Below, piece by piece: positions 11,997 through 23,469 of a stretch of DNA of 64,000 bases (position 1 is its first letter; every line of letters starts with the position of its first letter). Source of the DNA: Perkinsus olseni (taxonomy: Eukaryota > Perkinsozoa > Perkinsida > Perkinsidae); NCBI GenBank assembly GCA_013115135.1, contig JABANP010000016.1:62001-126000 (forward strand). Reading direction: 5' to 3'. A model generated the notes under the pieces. It was not told the origin of the DNA and made no database searches. It saw only the letters and a list, made by a program, of their open reading frames with translations. The translations under genes and the position numbers were made by a program.

Positions 11997-13610
11997 TCAC
12001 AGGCGAAACAACACCAGAGATACCGCCATCACTGCTGTGCCCAAAAGGAAGCCGCCGCCGGCCCAGCGATTAGTCGGGTCGAAGTGGGAGGCGGAGAATT
12101 GGAGCTTGATTATGGCGATGTATGCCTAAAGGGAACAACACTACGATGAAATGCCCTCCGGCGTAAAGGGCAGAGCTTACCATAACTCCAGCTGTGAGTG
12201 CAAACATGACAGCTATTGTGATATCGTTTATTATATCACCAAGGATCAGCCATGCTAGGATGCCTGACAATACTAGCTCGTATTAAGCGACTCAGACCGC
12301 GATGCTACCCACCTCCCAGCGGTTCTGCCAGCGCCGAGACGAGTGTCCAAAACAGAGCCTGTTTCTTGCTTCCAGTTGCCTTCAATACCGGAGAGGCAAC
12401 CGCAATACCTGCACACCATCGTGGACAGGAGCCTAGACGCCCGAGCTCAGCCTCACCTTCCGGTATATTATGAACGGCAATGGCAGTGGCCAGAGAGACT
12501 CCAACGGATGGGTCTTCGAGTGTGCCAATGAAAGTGACTATTCCCTCAGGGAAATTATGAAGGCACACGGCTCCAGCGGTGAACAGAGCTGTGCCTAACA
12601 GCTCCGTTCTGGTGTGTACTCTCGGTCGTGGTAGTTCCTCTTGGGACTCGAAACTTCTCGTAGAGGACGACGTACTCAAACCTCCCTGAGTGGAAGAATT
12701 GGGGTTATGACCTTGCCACTACTCGCATACTAGTGAAAATGCCATTGAAATCAATAAGAGTGCAATCAAAAGCACATTATAATACGACAGAAAACCACGG
12801 CCACTAGCACTCGTCCGACCTTCTCCACTTTGCCGAAGCGACCCCTGAACATTTAGTCGCTCTTACCTCAACTCGAGTTTCATCCGTAGCAGGTACTGGC
12901 TCCGCGCCCGTGGTCAATTCCTGTACGGCGATCGCTGCAGTGGCCAGACCATGAGGATCGTCATCCTCTCCGGTAGGCGTGACCTCTCGGTTCTCCGATG
13001 CCTTGCTCTTCTTACGAGACATCCACAGTTGTGTGAGGACGTCCGCTACCTGAATTGCGATACTGCGACCACAGCACTATGCAAAATGATGAGGACACCG
13101 CTAGCTCGGACGGCCCTTCCCTACCAAGCATAGGCCATTCCCGACAAAATAGACCAAAGTTGTCATCATGAAGGCATGATCCGAATTGAACGTTCCACTC
13201 TCATGGAATCTGAGCTCACAAATTGCAATGGTAAACGCGAACAGGGTGTCTTACAAATTGGTGGCCTCTGGGAAGATCTCGATGAAGCTAACATACACCA
13301 TTACACCCGCGGCCATGGCCAAACAGCCGGCCAGCAAGGAATGGTTGTCGGGGTCACAGAGGCATGCTAAACCGCCTCCTATGACGGTAGCAAGTCCTGA
13401 GGGGAGCAAGAACGGTGAGAAGTACTCTGAATATCGCTGATGGACGCCCTTGTGCATCACAGAGATGACTCGCTGAGGCTTAGGAAACGGAAGTAGAACC
13501 CGAAACGCGGAACTAGCAGCATGCCGCCCCGAAGGTTCGCAACCACTACTACTACCTGCCGCAGTTGTCAGTCCGATAGCAAGCCCAACATTTGGATCAT
13601 CCGACACCAT
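11997..13610 (-). CDS. ZupT/ZIP-family metal transporter, copy C
   Basis: Exon 1 starts at 13610 ([19 protein letters not shown]). TM2 exon: [21 protein letters not shown]3 exon: [18 protein letters not shown], joined through a GTAAGA...CTCAG intron that completes Leu. The loop exon begins DVLTQLWMSRKKSKASENRE. The metal-site exon has [20 protein letters not shown] and VHNIPEG. The last exons contain [36 protein letters not shown] and [20 protein letters not shown], ending LVLFRL with TGA at 11997-11999. It shares exon structure, and in places near-identical DNA, with copy B, so the two are a recent tandem duplication. It is divergently oriented to copy D. Confidence 0.85.
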
Positions 13611-14661
13611 TAAGGAGGGGTGGAGCGACCGAAAAAACTGCAAGCGATATCATGGCTCTCACGCTCCCAATGAAAACCTTCGTCATGATGCTCTGAGTTC
13701 CAGCTGTCCAATAGTCTACAGTTCACGCTTGAGAAGCTACGACTGCTCGGAATCGAACCCGGGACCTCAACTTCAACCCGTCCCTTCCGATGTGGACAAG
13801 GCTTGGATAGAAGCCCTAGACAGGAACCTCGAGCTCAATCGCTCATGATTTCCTCAGTTATACATTCTGGTGGTAGCCATCCTGAAACCGTGTTCCAGAT
13901 GGTAGTATTTAGCGTCCTGGACCGAGCTAGCTTTGAGTACCGCTGATAAAGGCGGGAACAACTTTCCTGTTGACTATCCTAGCTCACTCACAGGCTTCTC
14001 CGCGCCCCAGTTGATACCAACAGCAGTGAAATGGTGATTTCCTGTCGGTCAGCCGAAAATGATAGGCTTTCACGGGCGCCTGTGAGCGAGCCTAACGGCG
14101 AAGCAGATACTTCATTGGTTGACAGAACACAGTGGCCGATAGCTGAAGCCTCACGCTAGTAACGAGTTCTCGCTGCACCTTTGCAATAGCAACAAGGCAA
14201 GATTACTACGATGTAGTTTAGCGCGCCATTCTGCACGTGCGAACATTTGCACGCATGAACAAGCCAAAGATGCGCTGTGTGCTCGAATCAGGCGAAGATA
14301 CGGCGTGTGTATCCTACCCAACACTCCCTTGGGCTAGTTAATCGTCGAGCCTACTGGTAATGGCTAGGCAACCAGTGTGGGAATGAGGGTAGCACCTGCC
14401 AGTACCTGCGTGCAGTATGTCCTCTGCGCTATGGTAAATAGATTACTACTGCGCGAATACGCTCAGAATCAGTCGTGAAGCTACCCGAACACGAGCCCGC
14501 GGTAGGACGCTCTGTCACAACACACTCAAGTATGCTAGACGCTAGAGGAGAGCGGCTGACTTGGCTCCCTCGTTCACAGCCTTCTCCTCTGAACTGTCGT
14601 CATAGGGGAGTCCTGTCTGTTTGAGGTGAGGTCAGGTGTTTGGTTCTCTCTCCTTCTCTCT
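13611..14661. other. Divergent intergenic region between ZIP copies C and D
   Basis: About 1.05 kb separates the two opposed ZIP starts and should hold both promoters. No gene is seen. At about 13735-13805 (minus) GGTCCCGGGTTCGATTCCGA resembles a tRNA T-arm, but neither the acceptor stem nor the T-stem pairs well. A CT-rich tract (14640-14662) sits directly before the ATG of copy D. Confidence 0.4.
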
Positions 14662-16014
14662 CATGGTCCTGCAGAGTCCTAATATCGGCCTCGCTATCGG
14701 GCTAACCTGCGCAGCGGGTGGGTTCATGCTGCTAGTCAGGGCCCCGACGAAGATGCGCACTGTCTCTGTTGTTCAGGTTCGGCTTCCTTGATCGGTTGCC
14801 TTATCGCCTTCCTGCCGCAAGCCCAGGACAATCGGTTCCTGGCCGGTTGCCTCTCCTTGTCCGCCGGCGTCATGGTGTTCGTCAGTCTGGTAGAGATTCT
14901 CACCGAGGCGACTAACTTGTAGCGCCCACCACCTTCCGGTTTATCCTTCTACAGTAGTTATTACCTCAGGCTTCATGAGGGAGGTCTGGCAGAAGACTAC
15001 GCCTTCATGGCCGGTGTCGGCGTATTCTTCCTTGGTTGTTTGTTAACTTTGGTGAGCTGCATTTGTACGATACTCGTGCGGTCATGTCTCTGCCTTGCCA
15101 GATATTGGACGTGTTAAGCGAGTATGTTATGAAACGTAAAGGCCTCTCCTCATCGCCCCGAGCGCAGATGGATATCACTGAAGACCATGACGGTGTCGGT
15201 GAAGCAGCTGCAGCCTTTCGGGAGCTTGCCAGTCGGAGGAATGGAACCGGAGATCTTGAGGTAGCGGCACCTCTCCATAGCCGTCGCTAAGTCCGCCCCC
15301 GTCGCCGTAGCGCTCACTAGGCGCTGGCTCGTTGCTTCACAAGGTGAAGTTCACACGATGCTCTCCTTTTGCACACGCATACAGTATCCACGTCTAGCTT
15401 GGCTTGGAGTCCTCGCTGCCTTCAGGGAGGGTTGAGTGATGCTAAACCCGACGCCAAGCTCCGACTATTGAAGACGGGTGTGTTCACCGCTGTTGCCATA
15501 TGTCTTCCACAACTTCCCGGAAGGGATAGTTAGCTTCCTTGGCACGCTCGAAGACCCCAGTGTTGGTGTCTCTTTGGCATTTGCCATCGGGGTGCACAAC
15601 ATTCCCGAAGGTCAGTCTGTCACTGGGTTCACTAAGAATGAGTTGTTCTTTATCTCTCAGGCATCGCTGTCGCCGCTCCAGTTTTGAAAGCCACTGGTAG
15701 CAAGTTACAGGCCTTCCTGTGGACTCTGCTTTCAGCCATCGCTGAGCCTCTCGGAGGTGTATTAGCATGGCTCATCCTTGGTGACATCTTGGGGCCCTCC
15801 GCCATCGGGTGCATGCTGGGCGTGACAGCTGGAATTATGGTAGGCTTTATTTCTCACGATGTCTGTAGTGCTGCTTTCTCAGACCTACATCGCGGTCCTC
15901 AAGCTCCAAACATACGCTATTCTTTACGATCCTAGCAACAAATGGGCCGGCAATGGTTTCTTGCTAGGCATGGCCATCATGGCCTTGTCCCTTGTACTTT
16001 TCCGCATACCGTGA
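14662..16014 (+). CDS. ZupT/ZIP-family metal transporter, copy D, one frameshift
   Basis: The start at 14662 gives [19 protein letters not shown]. The next exon ([19 protein letters not shown]) leads to [18 protein letters not shown], then [20 protein letters not shown] after an intron completing Leu. The loop exon runs from [14 protein letters not shown] to GTGDLE. In the signature exon the reading frame breaks near 15505: [11 protein letters not shown] continues as a wrong frame because CTTCCACAAC has one extra C relative to the expected CTTCACAAC. The next frame carries [18 protein letters not shown] and VHNIPEG. Later exons contain [13 protein letters not shown] and [17 protein letters not shown], ending SLVLFRIP with TGA at 16012-16014. 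It is either a recent pseudogene or carries a sequence error, since all else is conserved. Confidence 0.8.
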
Positions 16015-17400
16015 TCATGCCGTCTGCTGTCATGTCGGCACGCACTGTCTCCTAACCACTACTCGTTTTCATGAGAACTATCCTGGAGGAAAACTGCTAT
16101 TCTGCTTTGTTCATAATCTAGTCTTTCGCGCAGCCTTTCTCATCCTGTTGAAAGGACCAGGTCGTCGCGAAGTTAGTGTCCTTGTCTCAACGACAACGAT
16201 CTCTCACGGTTTTTTGGTTGGTTATTCACTCGCATGCCCGATACTGTCGGTTTTTAGAGTTTCGCCACTGACCGTATTCACCGTAGATGTAGACGACTCT
16301 CAATTATGGATGTGCTTTGTAATTTCAAGCTGCCGCTCCTCGCACTAGAGAGGTTGAGTTGGTGTGGGACAGAAGTCTCCGGTAGAGCATAAGGGACTTG
16401 GCCCATTCGACACCCGTCATACCGAGCGATGAAGCACAGAGGATTCACGTCTGATCTGCTCGCTGAGCAACCCTTGCCTTCCCCGCGGCGGCCTGCGTGC
16501 GAAGTTGAGTCCAACGCCGGAAACCGACCTCGCTGAACTGTCATTAATGTGCTCTTTTCCCTAGGAGATCGGCATTCAGTGACGTCCCGAGTATTCTGCT
16601 CGCGAATTACAATTCGATACCACCAAGTGCTAGACCGTGTCTGATGTGCGCACGAGGTTAGTCAACATCGAGCTAGCGTTACTGCCATCAAAGGCCAACC
16701 GGTTCCCAGTGGGCCACTGACAAACGATTTTGGATCATGCACGAGCTGCGGGTGTCCGCCCGTATCTGGCCAAATCATACCACACTTTTCGATACAATTT
16801 CTACTTCGAGTTGGGCGTGCTTGATGTAGAGCAAGACAGTCGGCGTATATCAGGCTAGCCTCTATGTAAAGTTAGTATTGCTAATCGCTCACAACTCGTC
16901 AGTCCGTCAGCTGTCGACCCGGTCGACACCTGATAGTCTTCTGGTCTAGGTCACGAGTTGTCACGGTGACGCCGCCCGAATGCAGCGCGAGATGGTGACA
17001 GTGGGGTGATGCTTCAGCGATATTCTGGCTGTGACGTGCGTCAGCTGTGCATTTCCTGGTTCTGTTCTGCAGCTCGTAGGCTGATTTGAGCTCGCTTTGA
17101 TCCAACCGCTGCCAGCTCACCATTTTGCCTTCTACTCCCGGTTATCCCTGATCTTCTCGATGCTATAGCCCGGTTCGCCTTCGCTTTCTCGTCACCTCTA
17201 AGTCATGCCGTGTTCCTAACACTCTAACTACCTCGCTTCATCCCAGCTGATATCTCATCATTCATTAGTGTGACTCAACCCCTTTTCAAACTGCTCGCTG
17301 CTGTTGCTAGGTTAAGTAACAATCAATCAGGGGTTGTAAATCACGCTTGCCACAGATGAGTGTTTTCTGCAGTTTATTTGCATAGCCGCTTTCCTTCGCC
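16015..17400. other. Intergenic stretch between ZIP copies D and E
   Basis: No gene, RNA or repeat that I can support is visible in this 1.4-kb stretch. Confidence 0.4.
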
Positions 17401-18551
17401 ATGGCACTGTCTGCTTCTAACTCAGTCCTGGCAATAGGCCTCACATGCGCTGCAGGCAAGCCCGCCTCTCCTCCCGACGCGCCTGCCACTCTCGTACCGT
17501 CCCTCAGGTTTCGCTACCCTGTTAGGGTTCCTCGTCGCACTCTTTCCAAAGATGAATGATGCTCGCCTGTTCGCAGGGTGCTTGGCGCTCTCAGCCGGCG
17601 TCATGGTCATGGTCAGCTTTGTCGAAATTTTGCCTGAAGCGACGGAGCTGTGATACCGGCGTTGTGCCACCGCCGTTCCACTACGACTGCCGTTCACGCA
17701 GGTTCACCGAAGCAGGGTACTCCGAAGAACCATGCGTTCATGATCAACGTGGCGATCTTCTTCTGTGGCTGCTTGCTATGCCTGGTGAGCTGCCCAGCTG
17801 GCCTTCCCCTCCAGAGGGTCGTGTATCTTCTTTTTTTGCCAGAGTTTGGATATGATTGCACAGTTCATCGTGAACCGCCGTCAACGATCCGCGAAGGAGT
17901 TGGAGCACTACACTTCGGAAGTGAAAAGCGTTACCACACCTTTGGTAACTAACCTTTCTTTTATCCAGGATACCCAGTCGTCTGCGCTCCTCGGTACCGG
18001 TCTTATGGCCGCTATTGCGCTAACACTTCATAATTTGCCTGAAGGAATAGTGACCTTCCTCGGTACCCTCGAGGACGCTGATGTTGGCATATCGCTCGCC
18101 TTAGCGATCGGCGTTCATAACATTCCAGAGGGTGGGGTAGCCCTGGCCTGCTTTCTAGCGCCATGAACGTTCTCAGGCGTCGCGGTGGCAATGCCCATTC
18201 TCAAGGCCACTGGCAGCAAGACCAAGGCCTTCCTGTGGACTCTCCTCGCTTCCGTTGCTCAGCCGATAGGAGGTATCCTTGCTTGGCTGGCCCTTGCCAA
18301 TATACTCACGCCCGCATCAATTGCTGTTATGATGTCCGTCACCGCCGGCATTATGGTGAGAGAACAATAACCGTATTTCACGGGCTTGGTGTTAATGCTA
18401 TCTCGTTCATCCTTTTCAGGTGTATGTTGGTGTTGTTAAGCTGCAGAAGGAGGCTATCAGTAGAGACCCCTCTGATACGTGGTCCGGCTATGGTTTCATC
18501 TTGGGCATGGCGGTCATGGCTCTCTCCCTTGTACTCTTCAAGATCCGTTGA
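17401..18551 (+). CDS. ZupT/ZIP-family metal transporter, copy E, GC-AG intron and one frameshift
   Basis: It starts at 17401 ([19 protein letters not shown]). The first intron begins GCAAGC rather than GT and ends CCTCAG; the joined exons give AAGFATLLGFLVALFPK, so this is a GC-AG intron. TM2: GVMVMVSFVEILPEATEL. In the TM3 exon one extra base near 17732 puts HAFMINVAIFFCGC out of frame with the preceding FTEAGYSEE. The metal-site exon has [20 protein letters not shown] and GVHNIPEG. The last exons give MPILKATGSKTKAFLWTLL, ILAWLALANILTP and VYVGVVKLQKEAISRDPSD, ending FKIR with TGA at 18549-18551. Together with D it forms the plus-strand arm of the cluster. Confidence 0.8.
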
Positions 18552-19200
18552 GACATTTCCCGTTTTCCCAGTTCATCACCTTTGACGTTGGCGGGGATAC
18601 GTCATCTCCCATGTTACCGTACACCGCTTTGCTCCTCGCGATAGGGCTTCGGCTCTGCTTGGAGTTTTTTCTTCGAAAGCAACTGTCTCCGTTTTTGGCA
18701 TGTAGTGCTTCACTACTATTAATATTTCTTTCTTCCACACGATCGCTTCAGCAGCAGCAGCTGTGGTAGTTCAAGTATCTACTTGTAGATGACACTGATT
18801 TTTCCAGTAGAGTTGATGTTAAGAATGTTGTAAAGTAGCCCTCCTTGATGGAGCTGAGGAGCTCGAGCCTTATACGTTTTCAATGAAAACTTTTCATCCT
18901 AGTCCTCGGCTTCCTTGCGTTGCATAGTAGATGGCCACACTGGATGGCTGTGGCCGTGTTGTCTCTAGACCCTCCATGGTAGATGCTAGCTTCATTTCTT
19001 CCCGCGCCGTTGCGGCTTTCTACCCATCAGAAACATACTCTTTCTATAGCCGGTGATCGGCCCGCCTGTGTTCCCGATCGTACAACCCGAACCTGGTCTG
19101 TGTCCCGCGCCATGTCGCGTTGGTGGTTGCTTTGCTCGGAGCATGTGCCACATGCCATGTGGTCGTCCAATGGCACCCGACCTCTTGCTTAACCTTGTCG
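18552..19200. other. Intergenic stretch downstream of ZIP copy E
   Basis: No supported gene. Repeat R2 begins at its right edge. Confidence 0.35.
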
Positions 19201-19239
19201 AGATTCTTGTATCCGTCCCTTGTACCATACCTTCCCCAA

Positions 19240-19860
19240 GTCTTCTGCGATAGTATGTGTGGGTGCGACTAAGCTCCGCAGGGTGCCCGAGCTTTCCGTA
19301 GGGTTCCACGTGTACATTCTCTTATAGCGAGCCCACGCTCTCATCCGTGGTTGAGGCGTCGCTGTTGCGTTGCCTAACGTCATCCCGGTTCACGGCTCGC
19401 CCTCCTCCGGCAAACAACCCCGATAAGAGAGCAAATTTTGTCGCGTTAGCGTCGCCTGTCTGTGAACGTTCGCCGCGTCTTCCTCGAGTTCAGCATAGCT
19501 GTCCTGAGGGTGCAAGGCCTGTCTGAACTTTGGTTCACGTTTGCGCTTCAACGCAAAACTAAAATCATCACTCCGTGCCTTCCCCGGAAGGAAGATCCGC
19601 TCTGGCGATGACTGAACTTGTCGCATCCCAGCCAGAGGGCGACTCCGTTTCTACTGCCCTCATGGGGGCTGTTCAAAGATCGAGCATCACACCAATAAAT
19701 CTCGAAGCTACTTCCTGATGAAGCATTTTTTGGGAGAAATGCCGTAACTCAGGCCACCCCATCAAGGGTTTTCGGTGTTAGCTTGGTGAGACCGTCTTCC
19801 CTCCAAGGGTTCGGCTCCTATGAAACCTCACTGGATCTACCATCTTCGACGAATCATGCA
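19240..19860 (-). repeat. Dispersed repeat R2, copy 1
   Basis: The segment shares long stretches with 22880-23230, 24300-24960 and 27770-28520. Common phrases include CACTCCGTGCC, CTTCCTGATGA and GGCTCCTATGAAACCTC. On minus a conserved open stretch reads EEDAANVHRQATLTRQNLLS here and KEDAANLYGLAMRAKQNLFF in copy 3, so R2 probably derives from a protein-coding exon of an unidentified gene. I cannot name it. Confidence 0.55.
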
Positions 19861-19879
19861 TTTGTGGCCGTTGCCAACT

Positions 19880-20150
19880 CTCGAACCGAGAGTCGATAGC
19901 TGAAAGAGCTTCAACGCCGCGACGCTGCAATCAGCAGGTTTCAAGTCAGGAGAAATGTTGTCGTCCGGGCCCGCCCGATATCTACATTCGACTCGATTGA
20001 AGCTGTCTAAGACAGCGTATCTTATGCATCGTGCTGTACATGATACAATCGCCACGTCTCTAAGCACAAAGGGCGCCCTACACTCGTGGCTGCTCATGGC
20101 ACTCGGGGGATCTTAGGGGTTGCTCGAATGATCAAGAGAAGAGGCTCTTA
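19880..20150 (+). pseudogene. Fragment of the coiled-coil gene
   Basis: GAGCTTCAACGCCGCGACGC and the following 250 bp match, with differences and small gaps, the exons at about 29455-29600 of the coiled-coil gene (which encode KELQRRDAEIT there). The fragment lacks the rest of the gene and has lost its frame. It sits between repeat R2 and a secreted-protein unit. Confidence 0.5.
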
Positions 20151-20659
20151 CTGCTAAGCCAGCAAACAGTCCTGGTAGCAACCTACGCAGGAGGATCGGC
20201 GTGAGCGAAATTACCACGCAGAGCCTATGCGCGCACAAGAGGGACCTGTACGCGCCAAAGATAACAAGAAAGTCGTGGTAGTTCAGTGTAGTTCAATGCT
20301 AGAGCTAGCAAGGTGCTAGCAATAGGTACAGCCATGTAGTTATGGCTGTAATGATGGCGGATGCGAGCTCGACCCAGCCCTCCACTCCCTGGATGTGGAG
20401 GTAGGATACTAGAGACTGCTGAGTAGACCCAGAACGGGTATGGAGTCGGGCAGCTATCGTATCCTAGTGAACCATGATGGCCTCCAACTGATGGTTGGCA
20501 GCAGACACAGGCTAGTGCCTGGTTGCTGGCTCTGCCACTGATGAAAGATGCACAGGTCAGAGCACAGCCACTCACTGTTCACACTCCCAAGCTCTGCATC
20601 ATGGGAACTTCGTATGGGTGAATAAAGAAGATAATAGTCGTGGTGATGATGGATTCATT

Positions 20660-20882
20660 CACATTCAAGAAACAACTCAACCACCAGGCTCACTCCATCA
20701 CTGAAGTGGGTCCCTGCTCCGAGAGGTCCCAAGCCGGAAGAACGCGCGAGGTTGGTGCAGTTGTGCGGACTACAAGACGTACAGGTCAGGAGGAAGCAAA
20801 ACGTACCGTAGAGCGAACGGATAGCCTGCTCAGCATCAACGAGGCTGCTGAGGTGAACAGAAACCCATGGCGAGCAGAACAT
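20660..20882 (-). pseudogene. Captured RRM3 3' exons of the CELF-like gene
   Basis: On minus, CAGCCTCGTTGATGCTGAGC followed by a GGTACG donor matches the RRM exon [12 protein letters not shown] of the gene at 47529-50119. A second short block reads THFSDGVSLVVELFLECE then stops, matching the final exon ([17 protein letters not shown]). The rest of the RNA-binding gene is absent, so this is an exon-pair relic divergent from the secreted gene. Confidence 0.6.
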
Positions 20883-21160
20883 TGCTCAGAGCATTATGCT
20901 CTCTTACACTGGCAGTCACCTCTGACGTTGAACGAAGGGTTTCATCCTCACTCCTAGTCTCGGACAGTCTGACAGAGAGGGACAATCGGCTTGACGAGCG
21001 CTGTCTCCACTTCTGGAAGCTCCGCAGCTTCGCCTCGAGTAAGTGTTCCCAGCAGGCGGAGAAAGAACTCAGCTGGCATGCGATGCGAGTTAAGTGGACA
21101 GATGTAGTCGCAAACTTCACTTAATCGGGATGCGACACGGTGACCGCAGGCATCGTGCGA

Positions 21161-21211
21161 AAGCATTCTGGCACGTAAAGTCGTCTAACTGCCCTCGGGA
21201 GCGACGTGACG
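21161..21211 (+). promoter_or_regulatory. Conserved upstream element of the secreted-gene family
   Basis: GCACGTAAAGTCGTCTAAC, then CCCTCGGGAGCGACGTGAC, lies about 195-245 bp before the ATG. The same block, in either orientation, precedes copies 2, 3 and 4, and a looser version precedes copy 6. The ACGTGAC core resembles a bZIP-type site. Its function is inferred from position and conservation, but it may only reflect recent duplication. Confidence 0.35.
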
Positions 21212-21405
21212 CGGTCCATCGTGCTTTCTTGCTCATCATTGATTGTTTATGCCCGGTACGTTCGAAAGGGTGTCTGATCCGGAATAGCCATCGCGCCCAG
21301 GAGTGCTCTGCCTTCTGCTCCTCAGCTGGTTCCAGTGGTGCTGCCTGAAGCATTACATCCATCATTATCATTTCTAGGCTTCAAGTCATATCAGCTGTAT
21401 CAACT

Positions 21406-22194
21406 ATGACCCGCCTCCTGGTTATCTTTGCTACCGTCGCTGGTACTCTAAGCATCCAGACTGACCCTCTCATGGACGAGGCTGTCGCGAACTTCACGGC
21501 CCTCCTCGGTAACCCTGATGTCCACAAGTTCATCGACAAGGTCATGATGGATGCCCCGCCCCCGCCTAGCCCCGGTGGCCGCGAACTGGATGAGCATCTT
21601 GGAGGTGAAGTTCTCGCAAGCAGCAAGGACGATTACCCATTCTGTTCTAACTGCAAGACCATCCAAAGCACGGCCATCTCCGCTTACTTCCAGCAGCAGA
21701 TCACTGATATCTGTCGCGGACCTGGAGGTGCTCGCTCCTCGTCCACCGAGGCGTTCTGTTATTTCCTCAAGGAGGGAACCCCCGAGCTCAATCAGGTGTT
21801 AAACGGATACATCTTCGTGCGCTCCCGCGCCCTCCAACTGGCGATATCTACATGCATCGGCAGAGTTCAGTGCCCGACCGAGGATGCCTACAACGCTTTC
21901 TTTAACCCCATTGTCCCCGGTAGACTGGTGGACTTTACTCGCTTCAAGCATTGCCCCTCCTCTAATCAATCCCTCCGTAATATTGACCTTTGCTTCGCAC
22001 TAGTGACCATTGAAATGCTACTCTTCGCGTATAGTGAGGTATTGGTTGCCTGTGATAAGCATGTCGCTGAGGGTCTGGATGAGTTCTGCGGTTATATCGA
22101 GACCGATGTCGGCTTTGGTGTCGGTCTGGTCTTTGGCTACGTGGGAGTCTATGAACAGGCTACGGGTTATTGTGTCCGTGATCAATGCTGCTAG
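21406..22194 (+). CDS. Secreted Cys-rich family protein, copy 1 (262 aa)
   Basis: This intronless gene starts with a signal peptide (MTRLLVIFATVAGTLSIQ, cleavage expected near residues 18-20). A Pro-rich spacer (DAPPPPSPGGREL) follows at about residues 51-63. The mature protein has 12 positionally conserved Cys, including FCSNC, TDIC, STCIG, VQCPT, DEFCGY and GYCVRDQC, enough for six disulfides; this copy ends with an extra Cys. I recognise no known domain. The framework is nearly identical in all six copies, while residues about 108-125 (RGPGGARSSSTEAF here) and 185-215 (FKHCPSSNQSLRNIDL here) differ. It is closest to copy 3 at 51705. Every large neighbouring gene has introns, so the lack of any is notable. 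A role in secretion or host/environment interaction is inference. Confidence 0.85.
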   Translation: MTRLLVIFATVAGTLSIQTDPLMDEAVANFTALLGNPDVHKFIDKVMMDAPPPPSPGGRELDEHLGGEVLASSKDDYPFCSNCKTIQSTAISAYFQQQITDICRGPGGARSSSTEAFCYFLKEGTPELNQVLNGYIFVRSRALQLAISTCIGRVQCPTEDAYNAFFNPIVPGRLVDFTRFKHCPSSNQSLRNIDLCFALVTIEMLLFAYSEVLVACDKHVAEGLDEFCGYIETDVGFGVGLVFGYVGVYEQATGYCVRDQCC

Positions 22195-22879
22195 TTCTCA
22201 TCAATGTAACACCGTAACGCTATTCAAAGAGATATTATTTGTTACCAAACTTTATTGTTACCAAATCAAGGGCTTCGTCTATGCTGGAGCCCAGGTTCTC
22301 CGTCATGCCAGGCTGCTAGTGTAGGCTTTCCGCGTCTCCGCCCGTAGCCTGCGCAAGCCGAGCTATGTTTTTTCGTTTTACTCGAGATATTTCTGTCCGA
22401 CGAGACTCAAGCAGAGCAGAGGTTCTCATATGGTGCCTTCCACCGAGAGTCTACCTGTTCGTTAGATTTTCCACGATCCTGTTGAAGTTGTGTTTATCCC
22501 GAGGTGGAGTGTTGATCACCGGTGTTATACAGTAGGGGAGCCACCAGCTGGGCATTACTGTAATGGCATCACGAAAACCATCACGGTCTGTTGCTCGAAG
22601 GGTTGCATCGCGCAATTCTGCGGCTACGAAACCCACTAGCGCTTCTGCAATGATGTATTAACATCTTGCATGAAAAGGGCCTTTCCTGAGCCGCGAGCTT
22701 ATGGACCAAGATAGACCTGCTGCCAGAAACATAAGACTATCGTGATAACGTTTCACTGTTTATCATTCGTTCTGAATGTATACGATAAATACGCCAGTAG
22801 GTAAGCATTGTACGCGCTTTAGTAACGAAATAGTAGTACAGGGATATTTCATTGCAGTTTTGTCTGGCATAGTAAACGC

Positions 22880-23230
22880 TGTGGGAGCCAGTGCCATTTC
22901 GCTAGTTCAGTGGATCTCTCCTGAGGCTGCAAGGCCTCTCTTCAATTTGGCTTGTGTTTGCGCTCTAATACAATACTGAATCGTCACTCCGTGCCCTCGA
23001 ACTCGAAGAATGCCAGCCAGGGGGCCACTCCCTTTCTACTGTCTCCAAGCGGGCTGCTCGAAGATCGACCATCGACCACGACTATCAATCTCGCAGCTAC
23101 TTCCTGATGACGCGTCCTTCGGGAGAATACCGCAACTGAGGCAGCCCCATCAGGAAGGGGTTTTCAGTTGTTAGCTCGCGGAGACCGGCAGATGTCTTCC
23201 CTCCACGGCTCCTATGAAACCTCCCTGGGT
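22880..23230 (-). repeat. Dispersed repeat R2, copy 2 (partial)
   Basis: TCTCCTGAGGCTGCAAGGCC through GGCTCCTATGAAACCTCC matches the other R2 copies. The left third of R2 is missing. Confidence 0.5.
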
Positions 23231-23469
23231 CTGCCATCCTCAATGAATCAGGCATCGGGGAGTCGTTGCCAGCAGTAACTGTGACCAACTCTCGGTAAGG
23301 GTACGCTGGTGACCGCACTTGAGACTCCTCCCCTCACTGATAATCACTGCGGGAATGCCTTCAGCCAAAGACGTACTAGCGTCGTCTTCAACATAGTCAA
23401 TCCGATCAATCATGACCGAGAGAAGCATCTCGTATGAAGCCGGTCAGGCTCACAACGGAGAGCGGAGGC

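Larger units (their letters stand above)
20580..22650 (+). repeat. Secreted-gene amplification unit 1
   Basis: The unit holds, in order, a minus-strand relic of the CELF-like RRM exons (20660-20880), a conserved upstream element (about 21161-21211), the secreted-protein gene (21406-22194) and a conserved 3' flank (GCCAGGCTGCTAGTGTAGGC, then a stretch ending near CACCGGTGTTATACAG). Similar units lie around the other five copies. Confidence 0.6.

Noticed and set aside
13735..13805. Possible tRNA on the minus strand (GGTTCGATTCC)
   Set aside because: The T-stem pairs at only three of five positions and no acceptor or D-stem can be drawn, so it is at most a relic.
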